A stretch of 33,585 bases of DNA from Alphaproteobacteria bacterium (GCA_021732145.1 JAKFVN010000045.1:1-33585); one strand, 5' to 3'. Numbered from the stretch's first letter, positions 22,709 to 31,980 are shown. Notes: generated by a model not told the origin, from the sequence alone. Numbers and translations are program-made.

Positions 22709-23563
22709 ATGAATAGAAACGACCAAAAAGGCCCGCTCAAAGGCACCGAAAAGCTGCTGGCGGTTATGGCGCGATTACGCGACACCGAAAAGGGCTGCCC
22801 GTGGGATGTGGCGCAGGATTTTGCGACCATCACCAAATATACCCTCGAAGAAGTGTATGAGGTGGTGGAGGCGATTGAACGTCAGGACATGGCCGCGCTG
22901 AAAGAAGAACTGGGCGATTTGTTATTCCAAATCGTGTTCTATGCGCAAATCGGCACTGATAAAAAATTGTTCAGCTTTGATGAAATTGCCGATGCGGCAG
23001 CAGAAAAAATGATTGAACGTCACCCGCATGTGTTTGAAGACAAAAAACTGGATGACCACGCGGCACTGATGAAGATGTGGGAAGGCGATAAGCAGGCCAA
23101 GCGCGATGCCAAAACAGTTGCGCAAGGCGGCACGCCAAGCGCATTGGATGATGTGGCGCATGCCCTGCCCGCAGTTACAAGGGCGGTTAAACTGCAAAGC
23201 CGCGCCGCGCGTGTGGGTTTTGAATGGACGGATATCAAGGATATTTTCGCGAAACTGGATGAAGAAATCGCGGAATTAAAGGAAGTGGTTGCCGAACGCC
23301 AAACCAAAAAAGAACCGCTGGATTTGGAATTGGTTGATCGCCTGACGGAAGAATTGGGTGATGTGATGTTTGTGGTGGCCAATTTGGGTCGCAAGCTGCG
23401 CGTTGACCCTGAATACGCATTGCGCACCACCAACCGCAAATTCGAAAAACGCTTTCACAGCATTGAAGGCACATTGGCGCAACAGGGCAAAAAACCGCAG
23501 GATGTTGGTTTGGACGAGCTGGTTGCCATGTGGAACACCGTGCGCAAAGCGGGCGTAAAATAA
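22709..23563 (+). CDS. mazG: Nucleoside triphosphate pyrophosphohydrolase MazG
   Basis: The 284-residue protein has two MazG repeats. The N-terminal one has CPWDVAQDFATI, LEEVYEVVEAI and LKEELGDLLFQIVFYA (Glu/Asp metal ligands). The C-terminal one has a KLDEEIAELKEV segment and LTEELGDVMFVVANLGRKL. The protein ends near a GLDELVAMWNTVRK-type segment. MazG hydrolyses (d)NTPs to NMP and PPi and lowers aberrant nucleotides or ppGpp. AAGGAAG precedes the ATG. It is divergent from mpl and convergent with the IMPase gene. Confidence 0.95.
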   Translation: MNRNDQKGPLKGTEKLLAVMARLRDTEKGCPWDVAQDFATITKYTLEEVYEVVEAIERQDMAALKEELGDLLFQIVFYAQIGTDKKLFSFDEIADAAAEKMIERHPHVFEDKKLDDHAALMKMWEGDKQAKRDAKTVAQGGTPSALDDVAHALPAVTRAVKLQSRAARVGFEWTDIKDIFAKLDEEIAELKEVVAERQTKKEPLDLELVDRLTEELGDVMFVVANLGRKLRVDPEYALRTTNRKFEKRFHSIEGTLAQQGKKPQDVGLDELVAMWNTVRKAGVK

Positions 23564-23583
23564 AGTTACGTGAAGTAAGGCGC

Positions 23584-23599
23584 GTAACCTATTGGTTAC
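23584..23599. terminator. Hairpin between convergent mazG and IMPase genes
   Basis: GTAACC TATT GGTTAC is a perfect 6-base-pair hairpin with a 4-base loop, covering the last codons of the reverse IMPase gene in the convergent gap. It could act as a bidirectional terminator, but neither side shows a good T-run. Confidence 0.3.
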
Positions 23600-24407
23600 C
23601 CATTACAATCCGGCGGATTTCTTCCAGCGTTGCCTTGTTCGGCGCAATCACCAAGCCGCCTGTGGTATCGCCCGGCACGTATGGGCTGCCATCATGCTTG
23701 CAATACACAAAGCCAAGCTGCGTCAACATCGCCAAGCCCGGCAAATGATCCCACGGCATGCATTTACCAAAGACAGCGAATTGCGCCTCCCCGCGCAGCA
23801 TCATCGCATAGTCATGCCCAGCGCAAATGGAGGACGTGATTTTCCGGAATTTGTTTTCTTGCGCCTTTACATAATCACGGTGTTCCTTGCTGAGCAGTTT
23901 GTTGCCCAGCACGCCGGAAAATTCCTTGATCGAATTGAATGCGGGTGGATGCAGTTTCTGCGGCGTGCCGTTTTTTACAACACGCACTGCGCCGTTTTTA
24001 TCGGCCATGATCATTTCATCATCAACGGGCGCATAAATCCAACCCGCGACCAATGTGGCGCCCTGAACCAGCGCCAGCATGACATCGAATTGCGGTTCAC
24101 CGCTGGCAAACCCCATTGTGCCATCAATGGGATCGATGACCCAAATGGGCTGGTTTTGCTTGAATAAATCCATCTTTTTGGGGTCGGCTTCCACGCCTTC
24201 CTCTCCCACCACCACGGTGCCAGGGTAACGTGCGATGAGTTTTGCGGAGAGTGCTTTTTCGGCGGCCTGGTCGGCAATCGTCACCAAATCCTGCGGGCCG
24301 GTTTTTTGGTGGATCTCGCTTTTATCCAGATGACGCCAGCGCGGAAGAATTTCGGTTGCCGCCACTTCGCGGATGATATCGGCGATTTTATTTAAGTCAA
24401 AATTCAT
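23589..24407 (-). CDS. Inositol monophosphatase-family phosphatase
   Basis: The 272-residue protein has the IMPase metal motifs: GEEG (Glu ligand, ~68-71), WVIDPIDGTMGFASG (~90-104, the two Asp ligands) and the distal MPWDHLPGLAML. Relatives act on inositol-1-phosphate, histidinol-phosphate (HisN) or 3'-phosphoadenosine phosphate (CysQ). I cannot choose between them: no his or cys genes are present, although the close match of layout to HisN-like proteins makes that a candidate. It overlaps the hflX stop (ATGA), so it is the last gene of the hfq-hflX operon. Confidence 0.85.
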   Translation of the reverse strand: MNFDLNKIADIIREVAATEILPRWRHLDKSEIHQKTGPQDLVTIADQAAEKALSAKLIARYPGTVVVGEEGVEADPKKMDLFKQNQPIWVIDPIDGTMGFASGEPQFDVMLALVQGATLVAGWIYAPVDDEMIMADKNGAVRVVKNGTPQKLHPPAFNSIKEFSGVLGNKLLSKEHRDYVKAQENKFRKITSSICAGHDYAMMLRGEAQFAVFGKCMPWDHLPGLAMLTQLGFVYCKHDGSPYVPGDTTGGLVIAPNKATLEEIRRIVMGNQ

Positions 24408-25753
24408 TTCTTTTTTCCGAATTGCGATTGGTAACGGCCCCAGTTCGCGGGGCTTAGCTCCACATCCAATATAATGTGCTTGGCGTTATCTTTGCGGTTG
24501 ATAATGGTGCCATTTTCATAAAGCCAGGCTAAAGGTGCGCCCTCAGCATAGCTGAGTTTAATGGCATACGTTTTATGACCAAGCTTCAAGCGGTCATCAA
24601 TCATATGCAGCATGTCATCAATGCCATCGCCGCTTAAGGCCGATATGGCAGCGCTGGCACCTTTTACCATATCGCCCTGGAATGACCATGCGCTCATCGT
24701 TTCACGGCCAGAGCGCCGCGATTGCTGGATGATGGTTTGCCTGTCTTCGGGCGCAATCGCGTCGATTTTATTTAAGGCTTCGATGACGCGCGGGTCGTCA
24801 TGGTTAATCGCCAGCGTTTCCAGAACATTCTGCACGTCTTCCTTTTGGGCGCGGGTGTCTTCATGCGAAATATCGCGCACGTGAAGAATAATGTCGGCGT
24901 TTTCAACTTCTTCCAGCGTGGCATGGAATGCTTCGACCAAATGGGTTGGCAAATCGGAAATGAAACCCACGGTATCGGATAAAATCACCTGCTTGCCCGA
25001 TGGCAGCGTGATTTGGCGCATGGTGGGGTCTAGCGTTGCGAATAAAAGGTTTTCGGCCATGACCCCTGCATCGGTCAGGCGGTTGAACAGGGTGGATTTA
25101 CCAGCGTTGGTATAGCCCACCAGCGCAATCACGGGTTGTTCCGCGCGTTCGCGTTGCTTGCGGTGTAACCCTCGCATGCGGCGCACATCATCCAGTTCTT
25201 CTTTAATCTTGATGATGCGATTGCTGATTAAACGTCTATCCAATTCAAGTTGGGATTCACCAGGGCCACCAAGGAAGCCGAAGCCGCCGCGCTGCCGTTC
25301 TAGGTGAGTCCATGACCGCACAAGGCGCGAGCGCTGGTAGCTGAGCGCAGCAAGTTCAACTTGCAACTGGCCTTCCTTGGTGCGCGCGCGTGCACCGAAG
25401 ATTTCCAGAATAAGACCCGTGCGGTCGATGACCTTCGCGTTCCATTCGCGTTCCAAATTGCGTTGCTGCGGCGGGGTGATGTTGTGGTTGACGAACACCA
25501 GTTCCACCTTGTTTTCCTTGCAGAACGCGCCAATATCGGCCATTTGCCCCTTTCCCATCAGGGTTGCGGGCGATGGGTTGGTGATATTGATGGTTTTGCT
25601 GCCGACCACATTGAGCTGGATGGCTTCGACAAGGCCAACGGCTTCTTCCAGTAACGCGTCGCTGCTGCGGCGCGCATTGGTAAAGCGGAACATGGGCTGA
25701 ACGATAAAGGTTCGCGCCGGATCTACGGTTGTGAGGTGTTCGCGTTCAATCAC
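24404..25753 (-). CDS. hflX: Ribosome-associated GTPase HflX
   Basis: The 449-residue protein has an N-terminal HflX domain (to ~200, with a glycine-rich segment [15 protein letters not shown]) and a G domain: [18 protein letters not shown] (G1), [11 protein letters not shown] (G3), NKID (G4) and ISALSGDG (G5). HflX splits stalled or hibernating 70S ribosomes. The start is a GTG overlapping the hfq stop (GTGA). The order hfq-hflX is widely conserved. Confidence 0.96.
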   Translation of the reverse strand: MIEREHLTTVDPARTFIVQPMFRFTNARRSSDALLEEAVGLVEAIQLNVVGSKTINITNPSPATLMGKGQMADIGAFCKENKVELVFVNHNITPPQQRNLEREWNAKVIDRTGLILEIFGARARTKEGQLQVELAALSYQRSRLVRSWTHLERQRGGFGFLGGPGESQLELDRRLISNRIIKIKEELDDVRRMRGLHRKQRERAEQPVIALVGYTNAGKSTLFNRLTDAGVMAENLLFATLDPTMRQITLPSGKQVILSDTVGFISDLPTHLVEAFHATLEEVENADIILHVRDISHEDTRAQKEDVQNVLETLAINHDDPRVIEALNKIDAIAPEDRQTIIQQSRRSGRETMSAWSFQGDMVKGASAAISALSGDGIDDMLHMIDDRLKLGHKTYAIKLSYAEGAPLAWLYENGTIINRKDNAKHIILDVELSPANWGRYQSQFGKKK

Positions 25754-25992
25754 GCTTGTTCGGCTTCTTGCGCTTCAAACAGCGATACAGGGCCGGATGG
25801 CATGATGGTGGAGATGGCGTGCTTATAGACCAGTTGGATATGGCTGTCGCGGCGCAGCAGCAGCGAGAAATTATCAAACCAGGTGATGATGCCCTGCAAT
25901 TTCACGCCGTTCACCAGAAACACGGTGACGGGAACTTTGGCTTTGCGCACGGAATTGAGGAATACGTCTTGCACGTTTTGCTTGTCTGACAT
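25750..25992 (-). CDS. hfq: RNA chaperone Hfq
   Basis: The 80-residue protein has the Sm1 motif ([27 protein letters not shown]) and Sm2 motif ([11 protein letters not shown], with the KH pair of the RNA-binding proximal face). It matches short alphaproteobacterial Hfq, without the long acidic tail of E. coli. Hexameric Hfq pairs small RNAs with mRNAs. The 31-base gap to the HAD gene upstream is A/T-rich and contains no obvious terminator, so it is likely expressed from the ntr operon and perhaps from a promoter within the HAD gene. Confidence 0.97.
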   Translation of the reverse strand: MSDKQNVQDVFLNSVRKAKVPVTVFLVNGVKLQGIITWFDNFSLLLRRDSHIQLVYKHAISTIMPSGPVSLFEAQEAEQA

Positions 25993-26023
25993 GGCGGTTT
26001 CTTTTTTTATTATTATTGGGACG

Positions 26024-26692
26024 TTACTTTGAGGATAGAAGCTGCTTCAATTCTGTCAAGAGCTCCCCTAGGTCATACACCCACACGGATGGCTGAAATT
26101 CAGGGTTTTCAAGGCTTGCACGGCCAATTCCGACGGTAAAGCAGCCGGATTTGGTGCCGCAAATCATGTCCGTTGCGGTATCGCCAATGAACCAGATGGT
26201 TTCATACTGCTTCAGATTATTGCTTTTCATAATTAGCTCCGCCGGTGCGGGGTCGGGCTTGTCTTTAGGGGCATCGGTTGCGCCGACAATGCTGGAGAAA
26301 TAATGGTTCCAGTTGAGGTGCCTTACTTCACGGCGAAGCAAGTCGCCATTCTTGTTGCTGCATATGGTCAGCTTCACGCCGTGGGCGCAGAGAAGATTTA
26401 ATATCTCCTCCGCATGTTTCAGTTTGTGAAGGCCGTTAAGATGATTGGCGCGGAAATGCCCATAAAAAATATCGCGTGCGCGGTGCCAGTCATCGCCGAA
26501 AATAACCGGAAAACTGTCGCGCATGCTGTATTTGGAATTTTCCATCATGCGTTCAACATTCCACAGCGGCAGGTTGAAGGCGTTGAGCGCAGCATTCACG
26601 CTGTCGGTCAGCGTTTGCCAGTTTTCAATAAGCGTATTGTCCCAGTCGAATAAAACGGCCTGCGGCAGGCTGTGAAGGGAATGCTGGGGCAT
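26024..26692 (-). CDS. HAD-superfamily hydrolase (phosphoglycolate-phosphatase-like)
   Basis: The 222-residue protein has the four HAD motifs: LFDWDNTL (Asp16 nucleophile, Asp18), TICSNKNG (motif II), a Lys in the [11 protein letters not shown] region (motif III), and [10 protein letters not shown] (motif IV). A helical cap lies between motifs I and II. The substrate is unknown; phosphoglycolate, pyrophosphate or a sugar phosphate are possible. It sits between ntrX and hfq, 27 bases after ntrX, a position where many alphaproteobacteria have no gene or a trkA gene. Confidence 0.85.
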   Translation of the reverse strand: MPQHSLHSLPQAVLFDWDNTLIENWQTLTDSVNAALNAFNLPLWNVERMMENSKYSMRDSFPVIFGDDWHRARDIFYGHFRANHLNGLHKLKHAEEILNLLCAHGVKLTICSNKNGDLLRREVRHLNWNHYFSSIVGATDAPKDKPDPAPAELIMKSNNLKQYETIWFIGDTATDMICGTKSGCFTVGIGRASLENPEFQPSVWVYDLGELLTELKQLLSSK

Positions 26693-26719
26693 AAGGCATG
26701 GGTGGCTGGTTGCAGAACT

Positions 26720-28141
26720 TTAGTTGACGTGGGTCGCCGCAATCATTTCTGGTTCTGGTACACCGTGACCGGAGCCATGAACGCCAAGCATCTTGAGCTT
26801 GCGGTGAAGCGCGGAGCGTTCCATGCCGATGAAGTTCGCGGTACGGGAAATATTGCCGCCAAAGCGCGTGACTTGCGCCAGCAGGTATTCACGTTCGAAC
26901 ATTTCGCGGGCATCACGAAGTGGCAACATCATGATTTCGCCGCCCTTTTCCCACTTCAGCACGTTTGGCGTGCTGGATGTGATTTCAGGTGGCAGCATAT
27001 CGGCGCGGATGGGCTCATCCTTGCTATTATTATGGATAATCAAAATCCATTCCATCGCGTTGCGCAATTGGCGGATATTGCCCGGCCATTCGTAAGCCTG
27101 AAGGGCGGCAAGCGCATCTTCGCCTAACGTGCGTACTGGCAAGCCAGCATTTTCGGCCGCGCGGTTCAGGAAATGCTGCGCCAGCAAGGGGATATCATCG
27201 CGGCGTTCACGAAGCGCCGATACCTTAATCGGTACCACGTTCAAGCGGTAATAAAGGTCTTGGCGAAGGGAACCTTCGGCCATCAGCAAATCTAGGTTCT
27301 TGTTGCTGGACGCGATAACACGCACATCCACCTGTACCTTGGTGTTGCCGCCCACGCGAGTGAAGGATTGTTCCTGCAAGGCGCGTAAAATCTTGCCTTG
27401 GGTTTCCAATGGCATGTCAGCTACTTCATCTAATAATAAGGTGCCGTTGTGAGCTTGCTCAAGGAAGCCAATTTTACGGGATGCGCCATTGGCGCCCAGT
27501 TCCGTTCCGAACAATTCCACTTCCAAACGGTCAGGCTGCATGGTTGCGCAGTTGACGACCACAAACGGGCCTTCTTCACGGCGGGACATTTTATGGAGCT
27601 GACGTGCGATGATTTCTTTACCGGCACCTGCGGGGCCGGTAATCATCACGCGGCTGCCGGTTGGGGCAACTTTTTCAAGTGTCTTACGAATTTCCTGAAC
27701 GGATGGGGATTTGCCAATCAGCTCCGAATCGCCCAGTTTCAGCTTCAATTCTTCATTTTCGCGTTTCAGCCGAAAGGCCTGTAGCGCTTTGTCGACCACC
27801 AATAGCAAGCGGTCAGATTTGAATGGCTTTTCGATAAAATCGAATGCGCCCTTCTTCACTGCTGCAACCGCGGTTTCGATATTACCGTGACCCGAAATCA
27901 TAATAACCGGAAGTGTCGGGTAGGTTTTGGCGATGTGCTCCAGCAATTGCAAGCCATCCAGCTTGCTGCCCTGTAACCAGATGTCCAAAATCACCAGACT
28001 TGGAAGACGTTGTGCAATTTCATGGACAGCAAGTTCGGAAGAAGACGCTTCGCGCGTCTTGTAACCTTCATCGCTCAAGATGCCAGCGACCTGTAACCGG
28101 ATGTCCGCTTCATCATCTACAATCAGAATATCGTGCGTCAT
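26720..28141 (-). CDS. ntrX: Sigma-54-related response regulator NtrX
   Basis: I start at the ATG at 28141 (GAGGA upstream) rather than the in-frame TTG at 28156. The 473-residue protein has a receiver domain with the phosphoacceptor D53 (LVILDIWLQGSKLDG) and the KPF lysine. An AAA+ domain follows with Walker A in GPAGAGKE. The GAFTGA loop needed for sigma-54 contact is replaced (FGTELGANGASRKIGFLEQ), as is typical of NtrX. A C-terminal Fis-type helix-turn-helix ends the protein (ISRTANFIGMERSALHRKL). NtrX acts with NtrY in nitrogen, redox and envelope control. No NtrC receiver/AAA+ gene accompanies it here. Confidence 0.95.
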   Translation of the reverse strand: MTHDILIVDDEADIRLQVAGILSDEGYKTREASSSELAVHEIAQRLPSLVILDIWLQGSKLDGLQLLEHIAKTYPTLPVIMISGHGNIETAVAAVKKGAFDFIEKPFKSDRLLLVVDKALQAFRLKRENEELKLKLGDSELIGKSPSVQEIRKTLEKVAPTGSRVMITGPAGAGKEIIARQLHKMSRREEGPFVVVNCATMQPDRLEVELFGTELGANGASRKIGFLEQAHNGTLLLDEVADMPLETQGKILRALQEQSFTRVGGNTKVQVDVRVIASSNKNLDLLMAEGSLRQDLYYRLNVVPIKVSALRERRDDIPLLAQHFLNRAAENAGLPVRTLGEDALAALQAYEWPGNIRQLRNAMEWILIIHNNSKDEPIRADMLPPEITSSTPNVLKWEKGGEIMMLPLRDAREMFEREYLLAQVTRFGGNISRTANFIGMERSALHRKLKMLGVHGSGHGVPEPEMIAATHVN

Positions 28142-28193
28142 GCTATCCTCGTTCAAATTTATATCATCAGCGCCTAATGCGCAGAATCAAAAC

Positions 28194-30515
28194 TTATGTC
28201 CTATTGTGCGCGAGCCCCAACCGTTTTTCAACGGGCGTTTCTTCAACTGCTTCGGCAGAGTCTTTTTCGTTCTCTTCCATATGCAATATCGGGAAACGCA
28301 GCATGACTCGCGCGCCGCCTTCGATTCTATCTTCGAGGGTCAGCGAGCCGTGATGGTCTTCCATAATCTTCTTCACGATGGCAAGGCCCAAACCGGTTCC
28401 CTTGGCGCGCGTTGTCACATATGGCTCCGTCAAACGGTGACGTTGCTCTTTGGGCAAGCCTTTGCCGTTATCTTCAATCGTAATCACGGCTTCTTCGCCG
28501 ATGTGTTTCAATGACACAACCACCAGACCACGTGGCGGGTTTTCAGCTTCCCTTCCTTCAATGGATTCCATGGCGTTCTTAATCAGATTGGAAATCGACT
28601 GGCTCAGCAAGCGGCCATCGCAGGTTGCCATCAGCACTTCATGCGGCAGATCTGTTTTTACATCGATGTCATTTCTGCCAGCGCTGCGCAGCAGAACAGC
28701 CTGACGGCATACATCGTTCAAATTGGTGGGTGTCATCACGGCAGTTGGCATGCGCGCAAAGCCGGAGAATTCATCGACCATGCGGCCAATGTCTTCGACC
28801 TGACGGATGATGGTATCGAGACACTGCACGAATACTTCCGGATCGCTGCTGATTTCCTTTAAATAGCGGCGGCGCAAGCGTTCTGCTGATAGCTGAATCG
28901 GCGTGAGCGGGTTCTTGATTTCATGCGCGATACGGCGGGCAACGTCACCCCATGCGGCTTTACGTTGCGCGGCAATCAAATCGGAAACGTCATCGAAGGT
29001 AACCACGTAACCCTGAACATCCTGCTCAACCTGTTCGAGCGATGCGCGCACGAAGAATGTTTTGGTCGATTGTTCATGACGATGAAGTTCGATTTCGCCT
29101 TCCACGAAACGCGCGACGGGGCGTTCGTAAATCTGCTGCATCAATTCCTGTAATTCGGGCAGCAAAGAGAGCAATGGTTTTTGCAGCCATTCTTGCGTAT
29201 TCGGAATGCCGAGCAAAATGGCAGCCGAAGCATTCACCAGGGTGATGAGGCCGTGATTGTCGACGCCAATCACGCCCGATGAAACACCGGATAGTACGGC
29301 TTCAGTGAAGCGGCGGCGGGTATCCAGCTGGCGGTTGGCATCAATCAATTCGCTGCGCTGGCCTTCCAACTGGCCTGTCATGCGGTTAAAGGCGCGGCCC
29401 AATGAACCCAGTTCATCTTCGTATTTGAGAAATTTTTCCTGAATGCGGGCGGATAAATCCCCTGCCCGCACGCGTTCGGCCATATCCACCAGAACACTAA
29501 GCGGCATGCCCAGCTTGTTCGCGAAGTTCATGCCGAACCAGACCGCGACTAATAATAAGAGGAGCGCGACGACGGCGAAGGTAAGGAACAGCCTTCGCTG
29601 CAATTCCCCGCCGCGCTGTTTGATGGTGGCATATTCATTGACCGCGCCTTCGGCAGTTTCAACGTGTTCAAGCACCTTGGCTTCCACCTGCCGCCCGACC
29701 AATAGATAGGCGTCGAAGAGGGATGAAATTTTGGCAAGCGCCCTCACCTTGTCGTATTTCTGGCCGACCATCACGACGACTTCGCCCTGACGCGCGCGTT
29801 CCAGAATATCTTCGGTGACGGGTTCGAATTCCAACGAGAAGCTGAGTGCAGAACGGCCCAGAATGCGGCCCGTGCTGTCAAACACCAAAGCTTCGGATAG
29901 CGAACGCGCATTCGATTGCGCATCGATGAACTGGTTGAAGATGTGCTTGTTCAGCGCGAATTGCGGCGCTTCGCGATTGATATCGTTAATCATCGCCAGC
30001 GTATCGGCGCGGATGGTTTGTTGATGTTCGTGCAAATAGGACTTTGCAACCTCCATGGATTCATCAACGACCTTTTGCACACGGTCGGAGAACCAGCTTT
30101 GAACGCCTAAGTAAAAGAACAGGCCAGCAAAGAGCGCGACCACAACGGTTGGTGCAACGGCGAGCAAGCTGAACATGCCCACCATGCGCAGATGCAGCGT
30201 GGATTTTCCCTGCCCCTTCGCGCGGGTGAGCGTGATAACACGGATAAGGCGGTAAAGAATAAGCCCCGCCAGCGCCACAAGGCAGACAAGGCAAAGCGAG
30301 AGAAGCGTCTTAATGGTCGCATCGCCGCCCATGATGGGAACGCGCAGCGTAATCAGCGCGAAGGTGGTCAGCCCAATCAGAACGGATGCGATGGTCAGCC
30401 ACAGCGCGATTTTCTTGAACGCCTTTTTACGACGCGCCCAATCCTTCGCCTGTTCCCAGAATGTGGGCGGCGTGACGGGTGGCGTCGTGTCTACTGGCGT
30501 TGGCAGTGCTGTCAC
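28194..30515 (-). CDS. ntrY: Sensor histidine kinase NtrY
   Basis: The 773-residue protein begins with a GTG codon. Membrane segments lie near 36-58, 68-90 and 115-137, with another at 310-328. Between the last two is a periplasmic sensor region. A HAMP domain (~330-385), a PAS domain (~400-510) and a HisKA domain with H531 in VARRIAHEIKNPLTPIQ follow. The HATPase domain (~620-745) carries GKGLPKEQ and TTRAKGTGLGLAIVKK. NtrY is the partner of NtrX, whose gene is 52 bases downstream. No ribosome site is evident at the GTG, so an alternative start is possible. The Fis-like gene ends 22 bases upstream. Confidence 0.95.
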   Translation of the reverse strand: MTALPTPVDTTPPVTPPTFWEQAKDWARRKKAFKKIALWLTIASVLIGLTTFALITLRVPIMGGDATIKTLLSLCLVCLVALAGLILYRLIRVITLTRAKGQGKSTLHLRMVGMFSLLAVAPTVVVALFAGLFFYLGVQSWFSDRVQKVVDESMEVAKSYLHEHQQTIRADTLAMINDINREAPQFALNKHIFNQFIDAQSNARSLSEALVFDSTGRILGRSALSFSLEFEPVTEDILERARQGEVVVMVGQKYDKVRALAKISSLFDAYLLVGRQVEAKVLEHVETAEGAVNEYATIKQRGGELQRRLFLTFAVVALLLLLVAVWFGMNFANKLGMPLSVLVDMAERVRAGDLSARIQEKFLKYEDELGSLGRAFNRMTGQLEGQRSELIDANRQLDTRRRFTEAVLSGVSSGVIGVDNHGLITLVNASAAILLGIPNTQEWLQKPLLSLLPELQELMQQIYERPVARFVEGEIELHRHEQSTKTFFVRASLEQVEQDVQGYVVTFDDVSDLIAAQRKAAWGDVARRIAHEIKNPLTPIQLSAERLRRRYLKEISSDPEVFVQCLDTIIRQVEDIGRMVDEFSGFARMPTAVMTPTNLNDVCRQAVLLRSAGRNDIDVKTDLPHEVLMATCDGRLLSQSISNLIKNAMESIEGREAENPPRGLVVVSLKHIGEEAVITIEDNGKGLPKEQRHRLTEPYVTTRAKGTGLGLAIVKKIMEDHHGSLTLEDRIEGGARVMLRFPILHMEENEKDSAEAVEETPVEKRLGLAHNRT

Positions 30516-30537
30516 TGAAAATACCGTTATCTATCGG

Positions 30538-30804
30538 TTACGCAGCTTTGCGGTAATTGTCGCGCGCTGTTGGAATAGATAGGTCACGGATTTTTTTGCG
30601 CAAGGTATTGCGGTTGATGCCGAGCATCTCTGCTGCGCGGAGCTGGTTACCTTTACATGCAGTCAGGCTGAGGATGATGAGCGGGCGTTCCACTTCGCGC
30701 ATCACGCGGTCGTAAAGGCCATTGGCCGGCAATTGGAAGCTGTGCATCAGGAAGTAGCTGCGCAGGTGGTTTTCGACCGAGTTGGACAGGTTGGTTAGCG
30801 ACAT
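30538..30804 (-). CDS. Stand-alone Fis-like protein equivalent to the NtrC C-terminal domain
   Basis: The start at 30804 is supported by GGAG six bases upstream; an in-frame ATG at 30816 has none. The 88-residue protein has a dimerisation helix region (NSVENHLRSYF, residues 8-18), LYDRVMREVERPLI (30-43) and a helix-turn-helix, GNQLRAAEMLGINRNTLRKK (52-71). This is the block shared by the C-termini of alphaproteobacterial NtrC and by gammaproteobacterial Fis. The N-terminal beta-hairpin arm of E. coli Fis is absent. In many alphaproteobacteria dusB is followed by full-length ntrB and ntrC; here no receiver, AAA+ or NtrB sequence exists between dusB and ntrY. It probably binds DNA as a dimer. 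I keep both readings open: remnant of ntrC, or true Fis counterpart. Confidence 0.85.
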   Translation of the reverse strand: MSLTNLSNSVENHLRSYFLMHSFQLPANGLYDRVMREVERPLIILSLTACKGNQLRAAEMLGINRNTLRKKIRDLSIPTARDNYRKAA

Positions 30805-30818
30805 GTTCTTCTCCATTG

Positions 30819-31856
30819 TTAAGCTGCCAATAATGTTTGTTCGTAAGAGGTATCAAAAAACGTATGCAATAATTCCTGCACGGCGGGAACCGTGTGCAGG
30901 TTGTTGACTTCCGCGCGGAATTCCGCGCCGCCGCGAAGGCCTTTGCTGTACCAGCCAAGGTGCTTGCGTGCAACGCGCATCCCTGCATCAATGCCGTAAT
31001 GGCGCAGCATTTCGTCGTAATGCTTCAGAATTATTTCTTTTTGGTGGTGCAATGCCGGTTCGGTTTGCGGCTTTCCTTCGCGCAAATAATCCATCACCTG
31101 GCGGATGAACCACGGGCGGCCATAAGAGCCGCGGCCAATCATCACGCCATCCGCGCCGGATTGTTGCAGCGCTTCATCCACTTTTGCAAAGCTGGTGATA
31201 TCGCCGTTCACGATAATGGGGATGCTGACCGCTTCCTTCACATTGCGCACAAATGCCCAGTTGGCGTTGCCTTCATAGAACTGGCAGCGGGTGCGGCCAT
31301 GCACGGTGACCATCTTAATTCCGCATTCCTGCGCAATACGCGCAAGGTTTGGCGCGTTTAAACTATTGGCATCCCAGCCCATGCGCATTTTCAGCGTTAC
31401 GGGGATTTTTACGGCTTTCACCGTGGCTTCCAAAATCCTGGCGGCGTGCACTTCATCACGCATCAGCGATGAGCCCGCATGGCCATTCACGACTTTTTTA
31501 ACGGGGCAGCCGAAATTGATGTCGATAATGTTGGCACCGAGGTCTTCATTCACCTTGGCGGCTTCGGCCATTACTTCCGGTTCACAGCCTGCAAGCTGAA
31601 CCGCCATCGGGTATTCTTCGGCCTTATGTTCCATCATTTTGAAGGTTTTGCGATTTTCACGCACCACGGCAACGCTGGCAATCATTTCCGAAACAACCAT
31701 GCCCGCGCCATAGGATTTTACGAGGCCACGAAACGGCATATCGGTCACGCCCGACATGGGCGCAAGAATAACCGGCTCGGCAATTTCGATATTGCCGATT
31801 TTAATGGGGCCGACTTTAATTGGCTTCAAGCGCGGTGTTGCAGCAGTGCTGTTCAT
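30819..31856 (-). CDS. dusB: tRNA-dihydrouridine synthase B (NifR3)
   Basis: The 345-residue FMN TIM-barrel protein has PVILAPMSGVTDMPFR (residues 28-43), the catalytic Cys117 in INFGCPVKKV, KMRMGWD, VHGRTRCQFY, NGDI and GVMIGRGSYGRPWF. These are complete Dus signatures. It reduces uridine in the tRNA D-loop. It heads the dusB-fis-ntrY-ntrX transcript, with the Fis-like start 14 bases after its stop. It is divergent from ispDF, the standard alphaproteobacterial arrangement. Confidence 0.96.
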   Translation of the reverse strand: MNSTAATPRLKPIKVGPIKIGNIEIAEPVILAPMSGVTDMPFRGLVKSYGAGMVVSEMIASVAVVRENRKTFKMMEHKAEEYPMAVQLAGCEPEVMAEAAKVNEDLGANIIDINFGCPVKKVVNGHAGSSLMRDEVHAARILEATVKAVKIPVTLKMRMGWDANSLNAPNLARIAQECGIKMVTVHGRTRCQFYEGNANWAFVRNVKEAVSIPIIVNGDITSFAKVDEALQQSGADGVMIGRGSYGRPWFIRQVMDYLREGKPQTEPALHHQKEIILKHYDEMLRHYGIDAGMRVARKHLGWYSKGLRGGAEFRAEVNNLHTVPAVQELLHTFFDTSYEQTLLAA

Positions 31857-31892
31857 TTTCTTCAGTAAAATCAGGACGTTAAATTCTGCCCA

Positions 31893-31921
31893 AAAATACA
31901 GCAGTTAAAAACCTCGCGCAA
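31893..31921 (-). promoter_or_regulatory. Weak candidate promoter for dusB
   Basis: On the reverse strand TTGCGC (complement of 31916-31921) and TATTTT (complement of 31893-31898) are spaced by 17 bases, about 37 bases before the dusB ATG. The match to consensus is only 3 of 6 and 4 of 6, so the spacing and location are the main support. Confidence 0.25.
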
Positions 31922-31956
31922 GCTAATAACTTGCGGTACACCCTATGCTTTAGCAT
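31917..31956. repeat. Two small inverted repeats in the dusB/ispDF gap
   Basis: CGCAAG (31917-31922) and CTTGCG (31930-31935) pair around a 7-base loop. ATGCT and AGCAT (31945-31956) pair around TT. Both lie in the 124-base divergent gap and could be operators or leader hairpins of ispDF; no regulator is recognised. Confidence 0.35.
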
Positions 31957-31980
31957 TGAAAATGTTGGGTTTTAAAAGAT

